Below are positions 62,401 to 63,467 of a stretch of DNA of 64,000 bases, in pieces; within the stretch, counting starts at the first letter, position 1, and each line of letters starts with the position of its first letter. Below the pieces are notes generated by a model. That model was not told the origin of the DNA. It saw nothing but the letters and a program-made list of their open reading frames with translations, and made no database searches. The stretch comes from Parelaphostrongylus tenuis (taxonomy: Eukaryota; Nematoda; Chromadorea; Rhabditida; Metastrongylidae). The stretch lies in the NCBI GenBank assembly GCA_019055375.1, contig JAHQIW010006962.1:90478-154477 (forward strand), written 5' to 3'. A program made the position numbers and the translations under genes.

Positions 62401-63467
62401 CTCACAGATAATAAATTGTCTAAGGGTAATGATAAACGATAGCATCGAGAGTGGTCTCATAATGATGAGCAAGGCAATTTGGATTCTTCCAATCTTCTCA
62501 AGTAGTGACCTACTTGATCAGTGAATTTCAGTTATTTACGGAATAATCTTGAGAGCAATACATAGAAGACAAATTGGACTCACTTGCAGCAGATCGCATT
62601 GGTAGTGCATAAAAGCCAGCAACACCATCGCCGCCCGACTTCGGTACCCCTAAAATACCAGTACCCTGATAGTCTGATCTTAGATAGTTAGGCTTTATTT
62701 TTAAAGGGAATCACTCTCATATCCTTCGTTGTTGAAATAAAATCTAATTTTTTAGCCGCCAAATAATCCTTTGAGAGCTAGTACTATGGACATGGCCATC
62801 ATAACTGGTTATCTAAAGGCTCTTAAAAATAATTCTAGGTGTGATCGTACTCTGTTAGAAATAACGATCTCCACAAAAACTGAGCATTTCGGCGAACAGC
62901 AAGAAAAACTTCTGAGTGGGTAATGGGGTATGTGGTTCACTCTGTTTGCCGGGGGGCGAACTTCGACGAACCAGACTGCGCGCCCGTATTCCAGAACGAG
63001 TCAGGTGGTAAGATAGCAACACTTTTTGCCACTGCAATTTCATGTGTAAGGTCACGATTTTCTTTTCTGTCGAATAGTGGCAAGGAAGTGTGGTTAATAG
63101 GACTTTCCATTCCTGAAATACTATGGACATCATTTTTGTGCGACCTCCGCAAATAGCCTGCCCCTCCAGATTTATAGGAAGTTCAGAAAGGTGGTTCCTC
63201 TCGTCGACTGTCCTAACTATGAATGTCGGAAAGATCAGAGATCTACATTCAAAACTATATTTGTAAACTCAAATTCTTTCGCGTCAATAAACACTCACCT
63301 CGTTTATCTAAACAAGATTTAAAACCTACTTTGCATGTGAATCACAACCACATTTTAGCATTTTGTTTAGTCCACAGATGCCACTGCTCGAGACTGTTTG
63401 CAAATAGAGCACAATCGGTCGAGAGGTGGAGCTTAGTCTGCGCAGGCCACCCACTGTTTTCTCCACG
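490..63467 (-). CDS. tns-1: Tensin homologue, gene body (multi-exon, both ends outside window)
   Basis: Tensins are cytoplasmic adaptors that link integrin adhesion sites to actin. The family order is PTEN-like phosphatase domain, C2 domain, long proline/serine-rich linker, SH2 and PTB. Seen here: phosphatase-like peptides (GWP, CKGYRSR across a splice, [20 protein letters not shown]), then C2 peptides ([45 protein letters not shown]), each in the family order, then about 15 linker exons. SH2 and PTB are absent and expected beyond position 1. The first visible exon aligns well inside the phosphatase-like domain, so 5' exons lie above 64000. Visible coding length is about 2.7 kb over 63 kb. 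Identity rests on remembered family motifs, not a search; I am confident of tensin, less so of orthology to tns-1. Confidence 0.86.
598..1859 (-). other. Intron 23 with CT tract
   Basis: Intron between exons 23 and 24. It contains a (CT)n tract and an open plus-strand stretch at 1095-1292 (65 codons, ends TAG) that reads like plausible protein but has no recognised domain. I see no other gene. Confidence 0.5.
1454..1498. repeat. (CT)n microsatellite
   Basis: About 45 bases of nearly uninterrupted CT dinucleotides within a longer pyrimidine-rich stretch (1431-1510). In the sense of the tensin gene it reads GA-rich, so it cannot serve as its polypyrimidine tract. Confidence 0.95.
1860..2078 (-). 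CDS. tns-1: Tensin exon 23 (Ser/Arg/Gln-rich linker)
   Basis: The acceptor is TTGTTTTCAG and the donor CAG|GTACAG; 219 bp, phase 0 to 0, 73 residues, the longest exon in the window. The peptide starts [17 protein letters not shown] and is rich in Ser, Arg, Gln and Pro with several Tyr, as expected of a phosphorylated disordered tensin linker. No stop in frame. The plus-strand frame over the same bases is a shadow. Phases match exons 22 and 24. Confidence 0.8.
2580..2765 (-). repeat. SINE-B copy, minus orientation
   Basis: Shares with the copies at 46118 and 50495 the block complementary to CAGTATTCTAC, the cue for a mid-element region on the minus strand, plus the GTTGTT tract and a GTGCGCGT-like segment near the head. 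The tRNA-like head lies at the high-coordinate end. Moderately diverged. Confidence 0.7.
3512..3602 (-). repeat. SINE-A (tRNA-derived) head, minus orientation
   Basis: On the minus strand an A-box-like GTAGTACAGTGACTAGC is followed about 40 bases on by a B-box GGGTTCAACTCCC, the internal pol III promoter layout of a tRNA-derived SINE. The arms can still form a tRNA-like acceptor (CCCCGGT region). The 3' tail is not clear here. Confidence 0.6.
5072..5149 (-). CDS. tns-1: Tensin exon 22 (linker)
   Basis: The acceptor is TTCATATTTCAG and the donor CAA|GTAAGT, close to consensus; 78 bp, phase 0 to 0, 26 residues. The peptide begins [17 protein letters not shown] and is rich in Asn and His, with two Tyr. 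Because exons 20a and 21 both end in phase 0, either can join here without changing frame. No domain recognised; it belongs to the disordered linker. Confidence 0.72.
6323..6354. repeat. Degenerate interstitial telomere-like tract
   Basis: Four hexamers in a row read AAGCCT, AAGCCA, AAGCCT, AAGCTT, flanked by TTAAG. GCCTAA, a rotation of AAGCCT, is the complement of the nematode telomere unit TTAGGC. The run is too short and mutated to be a telomere, and chance is possible. Confidence 0.45.
6506..6654 (-). CDS. tns-1: Tensin exon 21 (linker, alternative with 20a)
   Basis: The donor is AAA|GTGATA and the acceptor CCACTCAG; 149 bp, phase 1 to 0. The open frame carries [19 protein letters not shown], a Leu/Ser-rich peptide quite unlike random sequence. 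No AG exists between an upstream in-frame TAA and CTCAG, so CTCAG is the furthest-upstream possible acceptor. The phase 1 start does not fit exon 20a (ends phase 0) but fits exon 20b. It then joins exon 22 in frame. Real as an exon, in my view; its upstream partner is less certain. Confidence 0.68.
6741..6793 (-). CDS. tns-1: Tensin exon 20b (short alternative exon, tentative)
   Basis: The acceptor is AAATTGTTCAG and the donor CATG|GTAGTA; only 53 bp, phase 2 to 1, encoding [17 protein letters not shown]. It accepts the phase 2 end of exon 19 and supplies the phase 1 start of exon 21. If exon 20a were also included, this exon would be read TGT CGA TAA and stop at once. The evidence is splice signals and phase only, so it could be fortuitous. 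Confidence 0.42.
6830..7370. mobile_element. MITE-1, palindromic element with about 200-bp arms
   Basis: The two halves are inverted copies: CATGTCATGTGGTCTGGTAA near 6844 is mirrored near 7320-7345, and CGGGCAGAACCCGTCGTC near 6915 is mirrored near 7245-7262. The centre near 7060-7090 is AT-rich. There is no coding capacity, so this is a non-autonomous foldback or MITE-like element. Further copies at 25895-26495 and a partial one near 23575. The short frames inside it are not genes. Confidence 0.85.
7714..7807 (-). CDS. tns-1: Tensin exon 20a (Pro/Arg-rich, alternative)
   Basis: The acceptor is AAATTTTCAG and the donor GAA|GTATGT; 94 bp, phase 2 to 0. It encodes [20 protein letters not shown] followed by a segment ending TPSIE, a basic proline-rich peptide with SH3- or SR-like character. 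The acceptor sits about eight bases beyond a long TA/CA repeat. It resembles exon 11a: the same first codons after the splice (AG|A CGA GG) and the same TPSIE end. Other frames over these bases are open but break the phase with exon 19. Confidence 0.75.
7813..7970. repeat. TA/CA/TG alternating microsatellite
   Basis: About 150 bases of alternating purine-pyrimidine sequence: pure (TA)n near 7817-7847, then mixed TACATA/CACATG steps. It generates the tyrosine/isoleucine-rich frames on both strands here, which are not genes. In the gene's sense it lies immediately upstream of the exon 20a acceptor. Confidence 0.95.
8215..8440 (+). pseudogene. Relic of a mariner transposase N-terminus
   Basis: The plus frame contains [15 protein letters not shown] followed by [11 protein letters not shown] and then SGRPQTA. 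This matches the order of the mariner helix-turn-helix region (EFKLGRKAAETTRNIN..., ANERTVQRWF, SGRP). The W-F and acidic segments between are degraded and nothing of the DDD catalytic part follows. It is a dead N-terminal fragment inside the tensin intron. Confidence 0.6.
8880..8945 (+). repeat. SINE-A 3' tail fragment
   Basis: AACGTTTGCG followed by CATCATAACACCG and GAGCGGTCAAATGAAA matches the tails of the SINE-A copies at 51652 and 58439. The tRNA-like head is missing. Confidence 0.5.
9133..9354 (-). other. Open frame, possible decayed retroelement or chance
   Basis: A 72-codon minus-strand frame contains [20 protein letters not shown] and ends in TAG. It reads like protein, but it has no splice partner in phase with exon 19 and no recognised domain. 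I suspect a retroelement remnant; this is a guess. Confidence 0.2.
9876..9963 (-). CDS. tns-1: Tensin exon 19 (charged linker)
   Basis: The acceptor is GTTTCATTTTAG and the donor AAG|GTGATT; 88 bp, phase 1 to 2. The peptide is [20 protein letters not shown] plus SLMEEMP, a charged, probably helical or coiled segment. The phase 1 start completes a Gly codon with exon 18. The phase 2 end accepts either exon 20a or exon 20b. The opposite-strand frame here is a shadow. Confidence 0.78.
10305..10377 (-). CDS. tns-1: Tensin exon 18 (linker)
   Basis: The acceptor is CCGTTTCAG and the donor G|GTGCGT; 73 bp, phase 0 to 1. It encodes [20 protein letters not shown] then HTNE. Hydrophilic, Asn/Asp-rich. 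Both junction phases match neighbours 17 and 19, which is the main support because the exon is short. Confidence 0.7.
10640..11350. other. GC-richer intronic block, possible mobile relic
   Basis: This 700-bp block is richer in GC than the surrounding intron and has no open frame above 60 codons. Its texture suggests an eroded LINE-type element, but I cannot name a domain in it. Confidence 0.25.
11653..11806 (-). CDS. tns-1: Tensin exon 17 (charged helical segment)
   Basis: The acceptor is AAAGCTTTCAG and the donor GAG|GTATGT; 154 bp, phase 2 to 0, 51 residues. It contains [19 protein letters not shown] then [20 protein letters not shown], a strongly charged sequence with a conserved-looking Trp, likely helical. 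It is the most protein-like of the linker exons. I do not recognise it as a named domain. The first base completes an Arg codon begun in exon 16. Confidence 0.85.
12826..13125. mobile_element. MITE-2 related element, degraded
   Basis: Shares blocks with the palindrome at 13317: GCTCGTCAGTAGCACGGGG-like sequence, a CCGATCCTTT segment, CGATGCCGATTC, and GTGACCAGTCGAGC. Arms are diverged (GGATCGGC occurs again near 13091). No coding potential. Confidence 0.55.
13317..13720. mobile_element. MITE-2, near-perfect 180-bp inverted repeat
   Basis: The left arm (about 13317-13500) and right arm (about 13533-13718) are inverted copies with only a handful of differences over some 170 bases. Each begins at CTTGTTTTGAGCCGATAGG and ends at GTGGTGACC; the spacer is about 30 bases. 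There is no open frame of transposase type. Arm identity implies a young or gene-converted element. The minus frame at 13651-13875 lies partly in it and is not a gene. Confidence 0.92.
15456..15584 (-). CDS. tns-1: Tensin exon 16 (linker)
   Basis: The acceptor is CATATCTCAG and the donor CG|GTAATA; 129 bp, phase 2 to 2. It encodes [20 protein letters not shown] followed by [12 protein letters not shown]. The SPV/PPSP elements and the acidic start fit a phosphorylatable tensin linker. The upstream junction (AT|C) and downstream junction (CG|C) both give sense codons with exons 15 and 17. Confidence 0.82.
15689..15871 (-). CDS. tns-1: Tensin exon 15 (Pro-rich linker)
   Basis: The acceptor is GAAACATTTCAG and the donor AT|GTAGGT; 183 bp, phase 2 to 2, about 60 residues. 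The peptide reads [18 protein letters not shown], then [12 protein letters not shown], then [21 protein letters not shown] is a typical SH3-binding class of motif; three Tyr could be phosphorylated. No stop in frame. Confidence 0.84.
16630..17000. mobile_element. MITE-2 family element, diverged palindrome
   Basis: CAAGCGCCTATTTCGTCCTA near 16639 is mirrored by TAGGATGAAACAGGCGCTTG near 16958-16977. Inner blocks (GAAGGAATCGACGCTGAGCA against TGCTCAGCGTCGATTCCTTC) are mirrored too. Same architecture as the element at 13317 but more mutated, so older. Confidence 0.85.
17089..17207 (-). CDS. tns-1: Tensin exon 14 (Thr/Pro then basic linker)
   Basis: The acceptor is TTTACTCTTTAG and the donor AA|GTTCGT; 119 bp, phase 0 to 2. 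It encodes [20 protein letters not shown] followed by [16 protein letters not shown]. The start phase matches exon 13 and the end phase completes an Asn codon with exon 15. The donor is weaker than most, so the exact 3' end could shift. Confidence 0.76.
17398..17535. repeat. AAGTAT-type low-complexity array
   Basis: Irregular reiteration of AAGTATAAA/AAAGTATGAA units, about 12 repeats of AAGTA. It yields a hydrophobic Tyr/Leu-rich minus frame (17436-17645) that looks like an artefact of the repeat. Confidence 0.75.
17768..17863 (-). CDS. tns-1: Tensin exon 13 (linker helix)
   Basis: The acceptor is TTCACATTGCAG and the donor GTG|GTATGT; 96 bp, phase 0 to 0, 32 residues. [20 protein letters not shown] plus [12 protein letters not shown]. 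The first part is an amphipathic LxxL-type helix, a form often used for partner docking in adhesion proteins. Phases match exons 12 and 14. Confidence 0.83.
18095..18335. repeat. Two SINE-A heads in head-to-head arrangement
   Basis: A minus-oriented head (rc A-box near 18140-18160) and a plus-oriented head with GCGTCGGTAGTGCAAATGG near 18244 and B-box GGGTTCGACCCTC near 18297. The segment AAAGAGTGGTA(A/G)CAGAACG occurs twice between them. The result is an imperfect palindrome. Confidence 0.75.
19938..19968. repeat. (TA)n microsatellite
   Basis: About 30 bases of pure TA in the intron between exons 12 and 13. Overlapping frames are repeat artefacts. Confidence 0.95.
20557..20649 (-). CDS. Possible alternative terminal exon, unknown
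   Basis: After an acceptor TGCATTAATTAG, a phase 0 frame of 30 codons reads [20 protein letters not shown] then PDDKKRF and ends in TAA. It accepts the phase 0 end of exon 12, so splicing to it would give a tensin form lacking SH2 and PTB. No AATAAA is obvious just downstream on the minus strand, and the acceptor lacks a strong pyrimidine tract. It may be chance. Confidence 0.27.
   Translation of the reverse strand, partial: DVNDFTLKYVGYELIRSCDSPDDKKRFKKN
22547..22624 (-). CDS. tns-1: Tensin exon 12 (linker)
   Basis: The acceptor is AATTTCATTCAG and the donor CAG|GTAGGA; 78 bp, phase 0 to 0, 26 residues: [20 protein letters not shown] then VEKAKQ. Proline-rich first half and acidic second half. 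It accepts the phase 0 end of either exon 11a or exon 11b, and that is what allows those two to be interchangeable. Confidence 0.8.
22847..22874. repeat. (TA)n microsatellite
   Basis: Run of A followed by about 28 bases of TA; the frames crossing it are artefacts. Confidence 0.95.
23083..23365. mobile_element. MITE-3, inverted-repeat element
   Basis: GGCTTACGTACGCTCCGG then CTCGCCTCATCAGAG on the left is mirrored by CTCTGATGAGGCGGACGAG then TGTACGCGAGCC on the right (near 23278-23315), followed by a conserved GCCTCGAAAAGGCTCAGAGG tail. A second copy lies at 56875; single-arm fragments near 36325, 42260, 42470 and 51255. No coding content. Confidence 0.8.
23575..23850. mobile_element. MITE-1 partial copy (one arm)
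   Basis: CCCGATACACGTGTTTCGA and CGTCAGTCGGGCAG with the following GTGCTCCAGTCCCCACA match one arm and part of the centre of MITE-1. The second arm is missing or eroded. Confidence 0.75.
24235..24379 (-). CDS. tns-1: Tensin exon 11b (alternative)
   Basis: The acceptor is AACTTTTTCAG and the donor AAT|GTGAGT; 145 bp, phase 2 to 0. It encodes [20 protein letters not shown], then [20 protein letters not shown], then a short acidic end. Lys/Glu-rich with a KKPTV segment. It joins exon 10 (AG|G, Arg) and exon 12 in frame. If exon 11a is included first, this exon is read in phase 0 as GTA CGA CAA AGC ATC TAA and stops, so it behaves as an alternative to 11a. Confidence 0.8.
24711..24807 (-). CDS. 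tns-1: Tensin exon 11a (Pro/Arg-rich, alternative)
   Basis: The acceptor is AAATTTTGCAG; the best donor is CTG|GTCGGG; 97 bp, phase 2 to 0. From exon 10 it reads [20 protein letters not shown], then a segment with ATPSIEPDL. It resembles exon 20a in first codons and TPSIE end. If the weak donor is not used, the frame runs 16 more codons to a TGA at 24660-24662, giving a truncated protein. A second open frame (DEAYFLHKC...) would join exon 11b but does not join exon 10, so I prefer the first. Confidence 0.66.
24937..25028 (-). CDS. tns-1: Tensin exon 10 (SH3-ligand linker)
   Basis: The acceptor is GCAATATTTCCAG and the donor AG|GTAAAT; 92 bp, phase 0 to 2. It encodes [20 protein letters not shown] then [19 protein letters not shown] is a clear SH3-binding motif. 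In vertebrate tensins a proline-rich stretch also follows the C2 module. The start phase fits exon 9; the end phase accepts 11a or 11b. Confidence 0.87.
25638..25762 (-). CDS. tns-1: Tensin exon 9 (Tyr motif after C2)
   Basis: The acceptor is CAACATCTTTCAG and the donor GTG|GTAATG; 125 bp, phase 1 to 0. The peptide [20 protein letters not shown] corresponds to the vertebrate tensin segment DGSLYAKVKKK just after the C2 domain, keeping the Gly-Ser-x-x-Tyr and basic residues. The rest is Ser/Glu-rich. It is preceded by a 24 kb intron and joins exon 8 by completing an Asp codon (G|AC). VYSEI could be an SH2 target when phosphorylated (inference). Confidence 0.88.
25895..26495. mobile_element. 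MITE-1, full copy with inverted arms
   Basis: TCTCATAATTGTTGTTTGAG at the left is mirrored by CTCAAATAATAATTATGAGA at the right. Inside, ACCAGACCACATCAGATG and the CGGGTTCTGCTTGACTGAC block mirror the left arm. The centre is AT-rich. Same family as 6830-7370. The 98-codon plus frame at 26288 lies mostly in it and is not a gene. Confidence 0.88.
28905..29010 (+). repeat. SINE-A head, diverged
   Basis: GTGATGGAGTAATAGCTCGCG resembles the A-box region and GGCGGGTTCGACTCTAGTTTG the B-box and T-arm of SINE-A. It lacks the conserved GCACATCAC tail. Confidence 0.5.
29455..31960. repeat. Cluster of diverged direct and inverted repeats
   Basis: A block of the form GATTCCAATAATGTGCTTG then TTTGAAAAGG(A/T)CTTTT recurs near 29484, 31194 and 31515. 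The associated GCTTAAATCT/AAGCTATC(G/T)AATGA-type segment appears in inverted sense near 31770 and 31915. Units are 60-120 bases and much mutated. Perhaps an old non-autonomous transposon copied several times; unclassified. Confidence 0.5.
33646..33779 (+). other. Possible plus-strand exon, unknown
   Basis: The acceptor-like CACGATTTCAG is followed by 134 open bases (44 codons: [17 protein letters not shown] then [18 protein letters not shown]) and a consensus donor AAAA|GTGAGT. No partner exon is recognised on this strand and the Asn/Lys-rich composition follows the local AT content. It could be chance. Confidence 0.2.
34400..34715 (-). repeat. SINE-C copy, minus orientation
   Basis: Ends with CACTGCGCTCCACATGCCC, the reverse of the GCGCATGTGGCGCAGTGGT head, and contains the GGTCCGGTACCAAC and TCAATC(T/C)CTGA(A/G)GGATG blocks shared with 38098 and 48215. 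The 139-codon plus frame over it is not a gene. Confidence 0.7.
35423..35540. repeat. Short tandem array of TTTATGAACACTTT
   Basis: TTTATGAACACTT occurs four times with spacers containing ATTTATGAATA or ATCCATGAATA, followed by a TA-rich run near 35505. Local slippage or duplication; no function evident. Confidence 0.8.
36325..36425. mobile_element. MITE-3 single-arm fragment
   Basis: TTTGACGAAACGCGCGAGACC, AAAATGTACGCAAGCC, CCTCGAAAAGATTCAAAAAG and TCTCTCAGAATA match the right arm of MITE-3 at 23278-23365. It runs straight into the palindrome at 36412. Confidence 0.65.
36412..36505. repeat. Palindrome built of SINE-A tail sequence
   Basis: TGATGTAGTGTGATGTGCAA near 36418 and its complement near 36475-36496 flank a short GC-containing loop (GGTTGCAACGGGTTGCAGC). 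The arms equal the CTACATCA/GCACATCAC tail of SINE-A, so the palindrome seems to come from two tails in opposite orientation. Confidence 0.8.
36680..36838 (+). repeat. SINE-A, near-complete copy
   Basis: A-box-like GTGGTGCAACGGGTTAGAGC near 36691, B-box GGGTTTGAATCTCG near 36737, then GCCTGACGCAAAAGTTTTGC, CATCACACTACATCAAAGGG and a tail ending GCGGTCAAGTGAAAAGAG. tRNA-derived head with a unique tail; pol III transcription is inferred from the boxes. Confidence 0.82.
38098..38345 (+). repeat. SINE-C, plus orientation
   Basis: Begins GCGCATGTGGCGCAGTGGTC (A-box-like TGGCGCAGTGG) and continues ATGGCTCACCAAGTCATCCA, GGTCGGTAAATTGGTACCAC and a GCATAGCCCGAATGG segment. A clear B-box is not seen in this copy. 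Shared with minus copies at 34400 and 48215 and a diverged copy at 53448. Confidence 0.72.
40180..40400. repeat. Large GC-rich hairpin
   Basis: Arm GCGATCAATGGCCACATCGG then CACGTGCGGGTG (40198-40235) is mirrored by CACCCGCACGTTAG then CGCCGATGCGGCCACTGGTC (40336-40372). The hairpin is GC-rich in an AT-rich intron, with an inner inverted GGTGGCTG/CAGCCACC. Possibly a fourth MITE family. Homologous flanks may extend to about 40130-40450. Confidence 0.75.
42260..42620. mobile_element. Two MITE-3 fragments
   Basis: GACGAGACCATCGAAATGTACG near 42278 with ACGAAACCTCGCTAAAGCTC, and CTGATGAGGCACAGAAACG with GACCTCGAAAAGAC near 42514-42575, each match the same arm of MITE-3. They are separate, same-strand fragments about 230 bases apart. 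Confidence 0.65.
43045..43275 (+). repeat. SINE-B copy
   Basis: GGGGCGCTGTGGCCGAGTGC (Ser/Leu tRNA-like A-box), then GCGCGTGGAGTCGAGCTC (B-box region), CAGTCAACAAGAACGTCTTA, AGGCTATCCTCAAGATTGCA and the end AAGTACTTGGATGCGCAC. The 132-codon frame starting at 43063 is this element plus read-through. Confidence 0.82.
44340..44640 (+). repeat. 300-base purine-rich (GA) tract
   Basis: The plus strand is almost free of pyrimidines: repeated GAAAGAAG, AAAGAGAAGAGGGAG and similar, imperfect in period. Such polypurine tracts can form triplex (H-DNA) structures; here it reads as a polypyrimidine tract in the tensin sense strand. Confidence 0.85.
46118..46370 (+). repeat. SINE-B, most complete copy
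   Basis: GGAGCCGCCATGGCCGAGTT, then GGCCGAGTGGTTGTGATG (A-box), GTGCGCGTGGAGCCGAGCTC (B-box region), the core CAACAACGTCCTATGGAACG and the end AAGTACTGGGATCCGCGCAG with an AT-rich tail. Derived from a type II (Ser/Leu) tRNA by its head. Confidence 0.86.
48215..48505 (-). repeat. SINE-C copy, minus orientation
   Basis: Its end CTAACCACTGCGCCACATGC is the reversed head; a B-box-like GGTCGAACCATTGACC lies near 48450. The middle carries TCTGGTACCAATTTACCGAC and CTTGGTGAGCCATGAGC. The best copy for head structure. Confidence 0.78.
49878..50015 (-). CDS. tns-1: Tensin exon 8 (end of C2 module)
   Basis: The acceptor is TACTTGATTCAG and the donor G|GTAAGG; 138 bp, phase 1 to 1. The peptide starts [20 protein letters not shown] and finishes [13 protein letters not shown]. 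The latter is the tensin signature W/TDSYENFN-x-H at the C2 end, and VVLELMI is the last C2 strand (vertebrate PSVSVDYN). It is longer than the vertebrate segment by an internal Arg-rich loop. Confidence 0.92.
50205..50345. repeat. SINE-A rearranged copy
   Basis: The first part holds GGATTCGAACCC, the reversed T-arm/B-box, between two inverted AAACGTTTGCG/GCAAACGTTT pieces. The second part is a plus-oriented tail (GGGTATATTGAAACATAATA, GGCGGTCAAATAAAG). Probably one head inverted against its tail. Confidence 0.65.
50437..50490. repeat. (TA)n microsatellite abutting SINE-B
   Basis: About 54 bases of uninterrupted TA, the longest pure TA run in the window, directly before the SINE-B copy. Confidence 0.96.
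50495..50705 (+). repeat. SINE-B copy, 5' truncated
   Basis: Starts at the B-box side (GGCATTGAGCTCAACCCC), keeps AGTCAACAACAACGCATTAT, CTCAATCAGTATTCTACGAC, CGAAGAAGATGAAAGAACG and the end AAGTACTGGGACCCGCACAG. The A-box half is replaced by the TA tract. Confidence 0.82.
51076..51180 (-). CDS. tns-1: Tensin exon 7 (C2 strand)
   Basis: The acceptor is TGATAACCTAG; the donor is C|GTGCGA, or 12 bases earlier at C|GTTATA (start 51088), both phase 1. The peptide [20 protein letters not shown] then VVDLHGEP matches the tensin C2 strand YGKVEFVFSYGPEKI. 105 bp, phase 1 to 1. The larger frame around it (50906-51337) is mostly intron. The acceptor has a poor pyrimidine tract. Confidence 0.8.
51652..51815 (+). 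repeat. SINE-A with well-preserved tRNA head
   Basis: The head still folds like a tRNA: GCGTCAG pairs with CTGACGC (seven acceptor pairs) and GCGGG with CCCGC around TTCTAGT (T-arm). The anticodon arm is weak. Tail: AAAGTTTTGCACATCAC, CTACATCAATGGG and GAGAGCGGTTAATTAAAA. It may be transcription-competent. Confidence 0.86.
52225..52352 (-). CDS. tns-1: Tensin exon 6 (C2 core)
   Basis: The acceptor is TTGTCTTCCAG and the donor G|GTTCGT; 128 bp, phase 2 to 1. [20 protein letters not shown] then [18 protein letters not shown] aligns with the vertebrate tensin C2 segment [20 protein letters not shown] and VVFGKEDLD. A second AG (AAGTTTTAG) nine bases inside is a possible alternative acceptor that would keep the frame. 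Other frames are shadows. Confidence 0.93.
52555..52660. repeat. AATAAT low-complexity tract
   Basis: Reiterated ATAATA/TAATAA with few other bases. It produces the Leu/Ile/Tyr-rich minus frame 52483-52722, which is not a gene. Confidence 0.85.
53212..53295 (-). CDS. tns-1: Tensin exon 5 (C2)
   Basis: The acceptor is TTTTCATTACAG and the donor AT|GTGAGT; 84 bp, phase 2 to 2, 27 full codons. [20 protein letters not shown] then LIKCHQL corresponds to vertebrate tensin EPGLLLKGDILLKCYHKK. This is the first exon, in gene order, whose frame is fully intact, and its start phase matches the length-derived end phase of exon 4. Confidence 0.92.
53448..53625 (+). repeat. SINE-C, diverged copy
   Basis: GTGTGACGCAGTAGTAAGCAGC (A-box-like) and GTTGGTTCGATCTCGTGCC (B-box) are spaced about 45 bases apart, followed by GTTGGTACTGGAGGTGTTTA and GATGCATCGGTAGGCCG, weakly like the other copies. 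Confidence 0.55.
53890..55131. other. Intron segment without supported features
   Basis: AT-rich intron 4 sequence. Plus-strand frames at 54278, 54591 and 54685 encode hydrophobic Phe/Leu-rich peptides typical of T-rich DNA. No splice partners seen. Confidence 0.4.
55132..55232 (-). CDS. Possible alternative first exon
   Basis: Between an acceptor-like AATTATTTAG and a good donor G|GTAAGG lies an open frame with ATG codons: [19 protein letters not shown] then [12 protein letters not shown]. It ends phase 1, while exon 5 needs phase 2, so it cannot precede exon 5. It could join exons 7, 8 or 9 (phase 1). I see no tensin match; it may start a short isoform or be chance. Confidence 0.27.
56875..57110. 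mobile_element. MITE-3 copy
   Basis: GCCTACGTACGCTTCGGCGG then TCGCCCTCCTCATCAGAGCC at the left; a mutated inverse with GGATATGTCGAGGCC at the right. The inner part includes ATTACATAGCGAAACG. Same family as 23083. Confidence 0.6.
58439..58621 (+). repeat. SINE-A copy
   Basis: A short inverted AAAACTTTCGTGTC piece is followed by CATCGGTGGTGCAATGGTTG (A-box), GTGAGTTCGAATCCCAG (B-box), AGACGCAGAAGTTTTTGCAC and the tail GCTAAAGGCGGTCAAATGAAAA. The T-arm is well kept. Confidence 0.82.
58795..59015 (-). repeat. SINE-B copy, minus orientation
   Basis: TGCACGGATACCAGTACTT at the left is the reversed 3' end (AAGTACTGG); GAATGTCGTAGAATACTGG and GATGTTCGTTGTTGACTG are reversed core blocks. It lies immediately before the mariner fragment. 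Confidence 0.78.
59158..59514 (+). pseudogene. Truncated mariner-like transposase (N-terminal HTH)
   Basis: An ATG frame of 118 codons reads [20 protein letters not shown] then [27 protein letters not shown] and PRSGRPHE. This is the mariner paired HTH: YEFxLG, the W-F-x-K-F-R block and the SGRP linker. After about residue 90 the sequence ([19 protein letters not shown]) no longer fits and ends at TGA, with no DDD catalytic region. It is a dead copy or an HTH fragment, inserted in tensin intron 4, opposite strand. Codons upstream of the ATG belong to SINE-B. Confidence 0.8.
60350..60425 (-). repeat. tRNA-like element, GAA in anticodon position
   Basis: On the minus strand a 73-base unit pairs GGCGTCG with TGACGTC (seven pairs, two wobbles), has GTGTAATTGGTTAGGCAT as D-arm, a loop TTGAAAA with GAA centrally, and T-loop TTCGAGT. 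The T-stem has a mismatch. By ends it belongs with SINE-A rather than with a true Phe tRNA, but the SINE tail is weak. Confidence 0.55.
60534..60692 (-). CDS. tns-1: Tensin exon 4 (PTP end to C2 start), frame disturbed
   Basis: The acceptor is ATAACTGTTTAG and the donor C|GTGAGT; 159 bp, phase 2 to 2 by length. In the entering frame YIMYFSSLL matches tensin RRYVHYFSGLLSG, then TAG at 60656-60658. In the +1 frame the next 38 codons match instead: [20 protein letters not shown] then [13 protein letters not shown]. To exit in the phase needed by exon 5 the frame must change back near 60540-60555. So one base looks extra near 60660-60664 and one missing near the end. Confidence 0.82.
61008..61093 (-). 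CDS. tns-1: Tensin exon 3 (PTP helix), GC donor, frame disturbed
   Basis: The acceptor is TTCCATTTCAG; the donor is AAGAG|GCAAGT, a strong GC-type donor. 86 bp, phase 0 to 2. [20 protein letters not shown] aligns with vertebrate tensin FAMKRFYEDKI then GQPSQRR. The phase 0 frame opens with TGA (61091-61093). The neighbouring frame (EEYVEETF) looks like the missing helix, so the frame seems to switch at the run TTTTC near 61068-61072. Confidence 0.75.
62184..62410 (+). repeat. SINE-B copy
   Basis: GGGCACTGCAGCCGAGTGGA (A-box region), AGTTAACAACGAACGTTCGA, ATGCTATCCTCGAAATTGCA and AAAGTACTGGGATCGACACA in the family order. One internal block is shortened (CGCTCAGTAATCAACG). Diverged from 46118. 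Confidence 0.78.
62584..62649 (-). CDS. tns-1: Tensin exon 2 (phosphatase P-loop)
   Basis: The acceptor is CTGGTATTTTAG and the donor CAA|GTGAGT; 66 bp, phase 0 to 0: [20 protein letters not shown] then LQ. It aligns with vertebrate tensin GNRGRIGVVIAAYMHYS. Joined to exon 1 (which ends TGC AAA) it gives C-K-G-Y-R-S-R, a complete CX5R phosphatase signature. Vertebrate TNS1 has lost the Cys; keeping both Cys and Arg leaves activity possible here. Confidence 0.84.
63330..63467 (-). CDS. tns-1: Tensin exon 1 visible (PTP), frame disturbed
   Basis: The acceptor is CACGCTGTTTAG and the donor AAA|GTAGGT; 138 bp, phase 0 to 0 by length. The entering frame reads [20 protein letters not shown] then [10 protein letters not shown], matching the GWP-to-helix part of the PTP domain. 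It then meets TGA at 63342-63344. The neighbouring frame at that point reads NVVVIH, the expected strand before the catalytic Cys. The last codons (TGC AAA) are again right in the first frame. This implies a missing and an extra base within about 20 bases. Confidence 0.76.

Noticed and set aside
62937..63152. Minus-strand frame with acceptor and ATG ([20 protein letters not shown])
   Set aside because: It would fall between exons 1 and 2, which already join in phase and complete the CX5R signature; its phase 1 to 1 reading does not fit. It could still be an alternative start, but nothing supports it.
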